Shown here piece by piece: positions 22,920-29,795 of a DNA stretch of 40,542 bases. How positions within the stretch are numbered: the first letter of the stretch is position 1; every line of letters starts with the position of its first letter. The DNA lies in the NCBI GenBank assembly GCA_016786565.1, contig JAEUVY010000119.1, forward strand, positions 1 through 40,542. The letters are read 5' to 3'. This DNA is from Flavipsychrobacter sp. (lineage in GTDB: Bacteria; Bacteroidota; Bacteroidia; Chitinophagales; Chitinophagaceae). The notes under the pieces are model-generated. The model did no database searches and was not told the origin of the DNA. It saw only the letters and a list, made by a program, of their open reading frames with translations. A program made the translations under genes and the position numbers.

Positions 22920-24275
22920 TTATGCTGTCGTAGGTACGTGAATAGGGTCGGCGTAGTGAGCCAGGCCATAGTTACGTGTCTGCGATTCTTCCGGATTTTT
23001 CACGTGCCATTCAAACTCATCGCGGAAATGGCGGATAGCTGCGGCCACCGGCCATGCTGCTGCGTCGCCCAGCGGACAGATGGTGTTACCTTCTATCTTG
23101 CGCTGAATGTCCCACAACAGGTCGATGTCGCTCATTTTGCCTTTTCCGTATTCAATATTCTTCAGGATCTTGTACATCCAGCCTGTTCCTTCGCGGCAAG
23201 GGCTGCACTGTCCGCAGCTTTCGTGCGCGTAGAAGCGGGCCAGTGTCATGGTGTGGCGCACCACGCACTGAGCATCGTCCAGTACAATGAATCCACCCGA
23301 ACCCATCATGGTGCCGGTAGCGAAACCACCGTCAGACAGGCTTTCGTAGTTCATGTAACGGGTCTCGCCCTTTGCTGTTTTCAGCAGCAGGTTGGCCGGC
23401 ACTATAGGTACTGACGATCCGCCGGGGATACAAGCCTTCAGCTTGCGACCGTTGGGGATGCCACCACAATACTCATCGCTGTAGATGAACTCTTCAACCG
23501 AGCAGGTCATGTCAATTTCGTATACGCCCGGTTTGTTCACGTTTCCGCAAACAGAGAGCAGTTTGGTACCGGTAGATTTTCCTGCACCGATCTTGGCGTA
23601 TTCGTCGCCACCCATGTTGATGATGGGCACAACGGCAGACAAAGTCTCCACATTGTTCACTACTGTAGGGCGCATCCACAGACCCTGAATGGCCGGGAAT
23701 GGTGGTTTCATACGTGGATTACCACGTTTTCCTTCCAGCGACTCGATAAGTGCTGTCTCTTCGCCACAGATGTAGGCACCGCCACCGCGCTGCACATAGA
23801 TCTCACAGTCGAAGCCCGAGCCTTTTATATTCTTGCCCAGCCAGCCATTATTCTTAGCCTCGGCAATTGCCTGCTCCAGTATATCCGGAATCCAGGCATA
23901 TTCGCCACGGATGTATATGTATGTTGCGTTGCTGCCCAGCGCATAGCTGCTGATGAGCAAACCCTCCACAAACAGATGCGGATGGAACTCCATGAGGTAG
24001 CGATCCTTGAAGGTACCCGGCTCAGACTCATCGGCATTGCACACCAGATGGCGTGGCACCCCTTCGGGTTTGGCAAGGAAGCTCCACTTCATACCGGTAG
24101 GGAAACCGGCACCACCACGACCGCGCAGGCCGCTTTTCTTCACCTCTTCCACAATATCGGCAGGAGACATTTTGAGCGCCTTCTCGGCAGCACGGTAGCC
24201 ACCATGCTTGCGGTAGGTATCGTAATACCTGATACCTTCAATGTGGTCGTTCTCTAATAAAAGTTTTATCGCCAT
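22920..24275 (-). CDS. nuoF: NADH-quinone oxidoreductase subunit F
   Basis: A 451-aa subunit that binds NADH and FMN and carries [4Fe-4S] cluster N3, the electron entry point of complex I. Motifs: NADH/FMN loop 'GLRGRGGAGFPTGMKW', 'CNADESEPGTFKDR', 'YICGEETALIESLEGKRG' and the cluster ligands 'ESCGQCSPCREGTGW' with 'NTICPLGDAAAWP'. The frame could start at a TTG four codons earlier; ATG 24275 ('MAIKLLLEN') is chosen. In most genomes nuoF follows nuoE directly; here two unrelated genes lie between them. Confidence 0.98.
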   Translation of the reverse strand: MAIKLLLENDHIEGIRYYDTYRKHGGYRAAEKALKMSPADIVEEVKKSGLRGRGGAGFPTGMKWSFLAKPEGVPRHLVCNADESEPGTFKDRYLMEFHPHLFVEGLLISSYALGSNATYIYIRGEYAWIPDILEQAIAEAKNNGWLGKNIKGSGFDCEIYVQRGGGAYICGEETALIESLEGKRGNPRMKPPFPAIQGLWMRPTVVNNVETLSAVVPIINMGGDEYAKIGAGKSTGTKLLSVCGNVNKPGVYEIDMTCSVEEFIYSDEYCGGIPNGRKLKACIPGGSSVPIVPANLLLKTAKGETRYMNYESLSDGGFATGTMMGSGGFIVLDDAQCVVRHTMTLARFYAHESCGQCSPCREGTGWMYKILKNIEYGKGKMSDIDLLWDIQRKIEGNTICPLGDAAAWPVAAAIRHFRDEFEWHVKNPEESQTRNYGLAHYADPIHVPTTA

Positions 24276-24331
24276 TTTAATATTCAATGATCAGACCCGG
24301 GATCTTGCGACACCTCGCCTGAGTTGATGAT

Positions 24332-24766
24332 CTATTTTTCTTTTGCTACCGGTACACTCTGTCTTGCGAACAATGTCCAGTGGTCATTTTCCCAGAGCCA
24401 TACCTGCAGTACTTTCAGTTTAAAGGACATGAATTTTCCGTCCAGTACGGCATCTATATCTGCAATGCTTCTCGCTGATGCAACTGTGCCCGATGTCTTC
24501 ACCTCCGGTTTTGTAGCGGCGATCTTTTTGTAGACCAGTTTGCCGTTATAAAGATCTTCTATCACTTCCTTTTTGTTCTCCACCCAGCCATTGGAATGAC
24601 CGTAGCTGGTCTTGTCGTGCAGCAGCCATTTCAGTGCCACACTATCGCGAGACTCGAGCGCCTTGTCGAAGTCGGCTATGGCATGACTGAGGCTGCCATA
24701 GTCGGGCTGCTGCGCCATGGCGGCACTGCAACAAACAACGAACAGTATGGTGAACAATATCCTCAT
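24332..24766 (-). CDS. Secreted NTF2-like (DUF4440-type) protein
   Basis: A 144-aa protein with a signal peptide (residues 1-18, 'ILFTILFVVCCSAAMAQ'), so probably periplasmic. The mature part resembles NTF2-like proteins: an N-terminal helix 'HAIADFDKALESRDSVALKW', 'LLHDKTSYGHSNGWVENKKE' and terminal strands ending 'QVWLWENDHWTLFARQSVPV'. Members of this fold bind or isomerise small molecules or act as scaffolds; no catalytic dyad can be assigned here. It is inside the nuo operon, overlapping the SRPBCC gene by 4 bp (ATGA) and 56 bp before nuoF, so it is co-transcribed with complex I. A link to complex I is suggested only by location. Confidence 0.75.
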   Translation of the reverse strand: MRILFTILFVVCCSAAMAQQPDYGSLSHAIADFDKALESRDSVALKWLLHDKTSYGHSNGWVENKKEVIEDLYNGKLVYKKIAATKPEVKTSGTVASARSIADIDAVLDGKFMSFKLKVLQVWLWENDHWTLFARQSVPVAKEK

Positions 24767-25170
24767 TTCTCTTGTTCAAATATCATTATATAGTCTTCAA
24801 GTGGTTCGAAGAAGAAGTCTGACCAGCCCGTTTTGTGGGCTTTCATCTCGTCTTCGTCGGGCAGACCTGTGTGATTTACTGTCACCAGTGTACCGCCCGG
24901 GTTTTTCTTCAGCAAATAATGAACTTCACTTGGTGTTGCGTTCTGCGGCCATTCGGTGGTTGCCCACGTGCAGGCCATTTCATTTTCGGTTGTCTTCGTC
25001 ACTGTTCCTGTCACCCAACCGTCGAACATGGAGAACGCGCCTCCTTCTTTATTCTCAAATACCGCTTCTCCTCCACTCCATCTTCGTATCAATGCCGCAT
25101 CGGTAAGCAGTTTCATGACCCGGTGCGGTGGTGCCGATAACTGAAATGTGAGCGAGAGATCGAAGGCCAT
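24763..25170 (-). CDS. SRPBCC/AHSA1-like protein
   Basis: A 135-aa cytoplasmic protein of the START/SRPBCC fold, close to the AHSA1 (activator of Hsp90 ATPase homologue 1-like) family. Features: 'LTFQLSAPPHRVMKLLTDAA' at the N-terminus, 'WSGGEAVFENKEGGAFSMFD', 'GGTLVTVNHTGLPDEDEMKA' and the C-terminal long helix 'WSDFFFEPLEDYIM' that lines the ligand cavity. It follows nuoE by two bases and overlaps the next gene by 4 bp. The ligand and function are unknown; these proteins usually bind hydrophobic small molecules. Confidence 0.85.
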   Translation of the reverse strand: MAFDLSLTFQLSAPPHRVMKLLTDAALIRRWSGGEAVFENKEGGAFSMFDGWVTGTVTKTTENEMACTWATTEWPQNATPSEVHYLLKKNPGGTLVTVNHTGLPDEDEMKAHKTGWSDFFFEPLEDYIMIFEQEK

Positions 25171-25172
25171 AA

Positions 25173-25670
25173 TTAGTTGTTAGCCTGCGTCCTCAACTCA
25201 ACGATCAATTGATCGATCTTTTCTTTTGTAAGGTGCTCCCTGTAGTGTTTGCCCAACTGCATCATGGGTGCGTACCCACATGCGCCCAGGCACTCTGCAG
25301 GTTTCAGCGTGAAGAGACCATCAGGCGTAGTTTCGCCCGGGCCTATTCCCAGCTTTTCCTTGATATAATCTATGATCTCGTCGCTACCTCTGAGCATACA
25401 CGGACCCGTATGGCACACCTCCAGCACGTATTTGCCTACGGGCTTCAGGTTGAACATGGTGTAGAACGAGGCCACTTCGTATACTTCTATAGGAAGCAGA
25501 CCCAGTATCTCGGCCACATAGTCCATAGCAGGCACATCCAGCCATCCGCCAAATTCTTCCTGTGCAAGGTGCAGAACAGGGATCAGCGCGCTTTTCTGCT
25601 TCCCTTCCGGGTAGCGGGCGATGATCTCTTTCACCTTGTTCATTTTCTCTTCTGAAAAACGTATGCTCAT
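25173..25670 (-). CDS. nuoE: NADH-quinone oxidoreductase subunit E
   Basis: A 165-aa thioredoxin-like subunit with [2Fe-2S] cluster N1a of complex I. The four ligands are C86 and C91 ('CHTGPCMLRG') and C127 and C131 ('CLGACGYAPM'). The helical N-terminus 'YPEGKQKSALIPVLHLAQEE' and 'VEVYEVASFYTMF'-like segment are typical. It lies 31 bp after nuoD. Confidence 0.97.
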   Translation of the reverse strand: MSIRFSEEKMNKVKEIIARYPEGKQKSALIPVLHLAQEEFGGWLDVPAMDYVAEILGLLPIEVYEVASFYTMFNLKPVGKYVLEVCHTGPCMLRGSDEIIDYIKEKLGIGPGETTPDGLFTLKPAECLGACGYAPMMQLGKHYREHLTKEKIDQLIVELRTQANN

Positions 25671-25701
25671 TAGTATTCGCTTGTTCGTTTCTTAAAAATA
25701 T

Positions 25702-26952
25702 TTACGCGTCCAGCTCTCCCGCAATTACGTTGAGGCTACTCAGTGTCACCACCGCGTCGCTCAACAGACCATCTTTCACTATCTCGGGATATGCCTGATA
25801 ATAGATGAAGCACGGCCTGCGGAAGTGCAGGCGATATGGCGTGCGGCCACCATCGCTGATGAGGTAGTAACCCACCTCGCCGTTTCCACCCTCAACCGCA
25901 TGATATACTTCGCCTGCAGGAGCATCGATCTCACCCATTATCATTTTGAAGTGCCAGATAAGTGCTTCCATCTTGGTGTACACGTCGGTCTTTGGCGGTA
26001 TGTGGTAACGGTCGGCTTCTTTGGCGTAGAAGACGTCTTTCTGAGAAGGGTCTTCCTGCTCTATTTTCGCGATCTTTTCTACGGCCTGTTTGATGATGCT
26101 GACGCTCTGCCATATCTCGCCGTTGCGCACCATGAAACGGTCATATACATCGCCGGTAGTTCCTACAGGTATCTTGAAATCAAAGTCTTCGTAAGAGCAA
26201 TATGGCTGAGCCACACGCACATCGTAGTCTACACCCGCAGCCCTGAGGTTGGGGCCGGTGAAGCTATAGTTGAGCGCGCGCTCTGCACTGATGGGACCCG
26301 CGCCGATGCAGCGGTCCATAAATATGCGGTTGCGGTTCAGCAGCGATTCGAACTCAGTCATTACGGCCGGGAAATCGGTAACGAAGTCGCGCAGTTTTGA
26401 CCAGAATACAGGAGAGAAGTTGCGTTCGAAACCGCCTACACGACCCATGTTGGTGGTGAGACGTGAACCGCAGACCTCTTCAAATATCTCGTATATCTTC
26501 TCGCGCCACTGGAACACGTAAGTGAACGGAGTAAGCGCCCCGGTATCCACCGCTATAACTGAGTTACACACCAGGTGGTCGGCTATGCGGGCAAGTTCCA
26601 TCACTATGACACGCATATAATCCACACGCTTGGGCGTTTTCAGCTTCAGCAGTTTTTCTATGGTCATGTGCCAGCCCATGTTGTTGATGGGAGCCGAGCA
26701 ATAGTTGAGTCGATCGGTGAGTGTAGTGATCTGATAGTACGGCCTGCGTTCAGCGATCTTTTCGAAAGCGCGGTGAATGTAGCCGATGGTTGGAACGGTT
26801 TCCAGCACACGCTCGCCGTCTATCTCCATAATGTTCTGGAACACACCGTGCGTGGCAGGGTGTGTAGGGCCCAGATTGAGGGTGGTGGACTGCTTCTGGA
26901 GTGAATCTTCAGAGAGCTTTATGTGTTGCTGTTGCTGTGTTTGTAATTCCAT
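25702..26952 (-). CDS. nuoD: NADH-quinone oxidoreductase subunit D
   Basis: The 416-aa '49-kDa' subunit of complex I, which forms the quinone site with NuoB. 'NLGPTHPATHGVFQNIMEID', 'TIGYIHRAFEKIAERRPYYQ' (the quinone-contact histidine), 'EKIYEIFEEVCGSRLTTN', 'RVGGFERNF' and 'GEVGYYLISDGGRTPYRLHF' are all family signatures. The end, 'SLNVIAGELDA', carries the conserved D that finishes the family ('DxVxGEVDR' in others). NuoC and NuoD are separate proteins here, not fused as in E. coli. Confidence 0.98.
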   Translation of the reverse strand: MELQTQQQQHIKLSEDSLQKQSTTLNLGPTHPATHGVFQNIMEIDGERVLETVPTIGYIHRAFEKIAERRPYYQITTLTDRLNYCSAPINNMGWHMTIEKLLKLKTPKRVDYMRVIVMELARIADHLVCNSVIAVDTGALTPFTYVFQWREKIYEIFEEVCGSRLTTNMGRVGGFERNFSPVFWSKLRDFVTDFPAVMTEFESLLNRNRIFMDRCIGAGPISAERALNYSFTGPNLRAAGVDYDVRVAQPYCSYEDFDFKIPVGTTGDVYDRFMVRNGEIWQSVSIIKQAVEKIAKIEQEDPSQKDVFYAKEADRYHIPPKTDVYTKMEALIWHFKMIMGEIDAPAGEVYHAVEGGNGEVGYYLISDGGRTPYRLHFRRPCFIYYQAYPEIVKDGLLSDAVVTLSSLNVIAGELDA

Positions 26953-27017
26953 AAACCGAAATCCCTTTTGGGACTGACCCAGATTTATTAAAAAATAGCT
27001 TTTGACTTTGTTGCTGC

Positions 27018-27512
27018 CTATCCGCGACCGAACATTTCATCGTCCTTGTCTGTGCGGGTAGGGTCTTCCATTTTATATTCCTTTCGCATAGGGAAGTAGT
27101 CCATCTGGTCTACGTTCAGGATGCGGATCAGGTTCGGGTGACCTACGAAATTGATACCAAAGAAGTCATAGGTTTCGCGTTCCATCCAGTTGGCGCCAGA
27201 GAACACGGCAGTTGCCGTGAAGACATCGGGTTTCGCTACCGGAACATATACTTTGAACCTGATGCGGATATTCGCCCTGAGGTTGTGGAGGTGATAGACC
27301 ACGCACAATTCCTCATCGGTGCGGTCGGGGTAGTGAACGCCTGTAAGGTCGGTAAGGAAGTTGAATCCCTGTTCGTCGTAAAGGAACTGAATTACTTTGA
27401 GGTTCATTTCGGCGGGAGCACGGAAAGAGAGCATGCCATATGGTTCCTCCCAATCGGTGAGTTGCTCGCCAAACTTGTCTGTGAGTATCTGTCTGAGTGT
27501 TTCGTTAGTCAT
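27018..27512 (-). CDS. nuoC: NADH-quinone oxidoreductase subunit C
   Basis: The 164-aa '30-kDa' subunit of complex I, a peripheral structural subunit. The signature 'ERETYDFFGINFVGHPNLIR' followed by 'ILNVDQMDYFPMRKEYKMED' is complete. The ATG at 27512 ('MTNETLRQILTDKFGEQL') is chosen; a TTG four codons earlier (27524) is possible. It is separate from nuoD, with a 65-bp gap. Confidence 0.96.
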   Translation of the reverse strand: MTNETLRQILTDKFGEQLTDWEEPYGMLSFRAPAEMNLKVIQFLYDEQGFNFLTDLTGVHYPDRTDEELCVVYHLHNLRANIRIRFKVYVPVAKPDVFTATAVFSGANWMERETYDFFGINFVGHPNLIRILNVDQMDYFPMRKEYKMEDPTRTDKDDEMFGRG

Positions 27513-27579
27513 TGTCGGTGTCAATGGTCAGAGGCAATACCGGATACCGGTTGTTGCTGTGATCAAAAAAATACTTCGT

Positions 27580-28143
27580 TTACTTGATGCCGTAGCTGGT
27601 CATCAGTTCCTGATAAACAGAGCTGTGCCTGCGCCTAAGGCTCTCGTTGTGCACGAGGTCCTGCAGCTTGAGGATGCCGTCCAGGATACCTTCCGGCCTT
27701 GGCGGACATCCGGGAACGTACACGTCAACCGGTATCACCTGATCTATGCCTTGCAGCACAGAGTAAGAGTCGAATATACCACCGCTGCTGGCGCACGCGC
27801 CAATAGCGATCACCCAACGAGGCTCTGCCATTTGGAGGTAAACCTGACGCAGGATGGGCCCCATTTTTTTGGAGATGGTACCGGCCACAAGCAGCATATC
27901 GCACTGGCGTGGCGTGAAACCCATACGCTCGGAACCAAAGCGGGAAAGGTCATAGTTGGCACCCATAGTGGCCATAAATTCGATACCGCAGCAGGACGTT
28001 GCAAACGGCAACGGCCAAAGAGAATTTGCGCGGGCGAGCCCCACAACTTTATCGAACGATGTCGCGTGAAACCCTTCACCGGAGTAGCCTTCAGGCATCT
28101 CCACCATCTTGATCTTCGTATTGTACTGTACCGGCCTGGACAT
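27580..28143 (-). CDS. nuoB: NADH-quinone oxidoreductase subunit B
   Basis: A 187-aa subunit that carries cluster N2, the last iron-sulfur cluster before quinone. Ligand motifs: 'FATSCCGIEFMATMGANYDL' (tandem cysteines), 'AIGACASSGGIF' and 'VYVPGCPPRPEG'. Standard length. It is preceded by nuoA (56 bp) and followed by nuoC. Confidence 0.98.
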   Translation of the reverse strand: MSRPVQYNTKIKMVEMPEGYSGEGFHATSFDKVVGLARANSLWPLPFATSCCGIEFMATMGANYDLSRFGSERMGFTPRQCDMLLVAGTISKKMGPILRQVYLQMAEPRWVIAIGACASSGGIFDSYSVLQGIDQVIPVDVYVPGCPPRPEGILDGILKLQDLVHNESLRRRHSSVYQELMTSYGIK

Positions 28144-28199
28144 TCTAAAATCTAAAACTAAAAGTTTACAATTAATTACACGATTTCAAGCAAGCGATG

Positions 28200-28586
28200 T
28201 TATTCCTCCCAATCGAGCGCTCCTTTTTTCACTATATAAATGAAGCCGCAAAGGAAGAACGAAACGAAAAGAACAACTGCCATAAAGCCCTCCTGACCCA
28301 GATGGCGGAAGTTGACCGCATAGGGGTAGAAGAAAATGACCTCAACATCGAAAAGGACGAAGAGGATAGCGACAAGGAAGTACTTGATGCCCATAGGTTG
28401 GCGGGCGTTTCCGACCGAGGGGATACCACTCTCGAAGTTGATGAGTTTGTCCTCTGTGCGCCTTTTGGGACCCAGCAAATGGGTCACCGCCATCATGACG
28501 ACAACGAACCCAACCGCGATCACGAGCTGCAGCGCGATGGGGAAATAATTGAATGGCGTATTAGTTGCTTGTAAGAATAAATTCAT
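28200..28586 (-). CDS. nuoA: NADH-quinone oxidoreductase subunit A
   Basis: A 128-aa, three-helix membrane subunit at the junction of the two arms of complex I. The first loop contains 'DKLINFESGIPSVGNARQPM', and the second helix 'YFLVAILFVLFDVEVIFFYP' has the conserved acidic residues. First gene of the operon, about 40 nt downstream of the predicted transcription start. Confidence 0.97.
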   Translation of the reverse strand: MNLFLQATNTPFNYFPIALQLVIAVGFVVVMMAVTHLLGPKRRTEDKLINFESGIPSVGNARQPMGIKYFLVAILFVLFDVEVIFFYPYAVNFRHLGQEGFMAVVLFVSFFLCGFIYIVKKGALDWEE

Positions 28587-28629
28587 ATCAGTAACCCCTT
28601 GTGCTATTGTGTATATAATATGGAACGAA

Positions 28630-28659
28630 CAAAGTTAAGGTTATGCAGCGAAATAGCAA
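28630..28659 (-). promoter_or_regulatory. Promoter TTG-N19-TAACTTTG for the nuo operon
   Basis: On the minus strand TTG (28659-28657) is followed by exactly 19 nt and TAACTTTG (28637-28630): a complete consensus Bacteroidota promoter 44 bp before nuoA. Predicted start near 28624. No other candidate lies in the 117-bp gap. Confidence 0.8.
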
Positions 28660-28703
28660 GCAAACAGAAACTTAGGTGTTTGCAGGCATTTACGCAGTAT
28701 TTT

Positions 28704-29591
28704 TTATTTCCATGCGATAGTGAAATGCTTCCATGTTTTTGTGCTTTCGTAAAGGTGCTGCATTGGTCCGCCGCCTGACGAAGACGTGGAAGCGCCCATC
28801 ATGGGGCGGCTGTTCATACGCCCGCCTGCGCCCATGCCACCCGGCCCGCCCATACCGCCACTGTTCATGGGTGCGGAGCTGGTATTGGTTTTTTTTGTAT
28901 TGTCTTTGAATCCTTTTACTGAATAACAAACACTAAGTGGTTTTCCTTTATGTGATGCGCCGGCATTGTCATAGCCCCACAGTGCTTTGAATGGAATTGC
29001 TGCTTCCCACACTAACTGCTGGTACTCATCGATAGCCAGTTTTACCGTAACGCCACAAGGAAGTTGCTGCGAAACCATGTAGGACCCGTTGCATCCTGAG
29101 AAGCCTTCGAGAGCAAATTGGTGGCTGTTTTCGGCGCTTTTGCGCAGTTTCTGTTCGAATTGGCGGCTGAGTTGGGGCGCTGCGCCCTTTTTGGCACCAT
29201 CGTCGTGCGAGAACAGTGCGGACAGGTCATCCTCATTAGGCAACGGGAAATTGATGTGGAAAGAGGGGTCTTTGTGACCGCCGGTATCAATAGACACGGT
29301 CAATCCCTGCTTCAGGACCTTGATCTGGGTGAGCGGATCGCCGGTCTGCATTGTTACATATAGGAACTCGTCGTCGTTTGACGTAGCATAGGCCACTTTA
29401 GATTTGGCATCATAATTGGGGTATGGTGAAGGCCAGTCGGTGCAGTCACCGTTTATTACAATGGGTGTAGCCTGCCAGGTGCCGGGAACAACCGGGCCCG
29501 ACCGCCCGGCATGTTTAGAGCCACCGCATGCGGAAAGCACTGAATACAAGCACAGTATTGCAGCATACTGTGTGAAGCGACCTTTGATCAT
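28704..29591 (-). CDS. Lipoprotein with CBM9/DOMON-like domain and Gly/Met-rich tail
   Basis: A 295-aa protein starting at ATG 29591 with a lipoprotein signal peptide ending in the lipobox LSAC (C22). A frame extension of 12 codons exists but would spoil the signal peptide. 'VINGDCTDWPSPYP' and 'YATSNDDEFLYVTMQTGDP' resemble the first strands of CBM9 or DOMON-like beta-sandwich domains seen in Bacteroidota lipoproteins, which bind sugars or haem. Near the end, about 35 residues are rich in Gly, Met and Ser ('GGMGGPGGMGAGGRMNSRPM'), then the closing strand 'TKTWKHFTIAWK' completes the domain. It points the same way as nuo but lies upstream of the nuo promoter, so it is a separate unit. Ligand unknown. 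Confidence 0.75.
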   Translation of the reverse strand: MIKGRFTQYAAILCLYSVLSACGGSKHAGRSGPVVPGTWQATPIVINGDCTDWPSPYPNYDAKSKVAYATSNDDEFLYVTMQTGDPLTQIKVLKQGLTVSIDTGGHKDPSFHINFPLPNEDDLSALFSHDDGAKKGAAPQLSRQFEQKLRKSAENSHQFALEGFSGCNGSYMVSQQLPCGVTVKLAIDEYQQLVWEAAIPFKALWGYDNAGASHKGKPLSVCYSVKGFKDNTKKTNTSSAPMNSGGMGGPGGMGAGGRMNSRPMMGASTSSSGGGPMQHLYESTKTWKHFTIAWK

Positions 29592-29723
29592 GTGTGCAAA
29601 GTAAAGACGAATGTCAAATGCAAACATTCTTTATGAAAAATTTAATGTTTGAGATAAATTAAAATTATCCAACTGATTTTCAATTAACTGTGTCTTAATA
29701 GATAGGCAAGTGTAATATTTTGG

Positions 29724-29753
29724 TTGAGATTCAGTATTTTGTAATTATTTTTG
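29724..29753 (+). promoter_or_regulatory. Promoter TTG-N19-TATTTTTG for the anchor-L T9SS gene
   Basis: TTG at 29724-29726 and TATTTTTG at 29746-29753 are separated by exactly 19 nt. Predicted start near 29758 and a leader of about 38 nt before the ATG at 29796. The surrounding 150 bp are strongly AT-rich. Confidence 0.75.
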
Positions 29754-29795
29754 ATGAGTTTGCATTACCTGATATACCCTAAAAATTAAAGTCAA

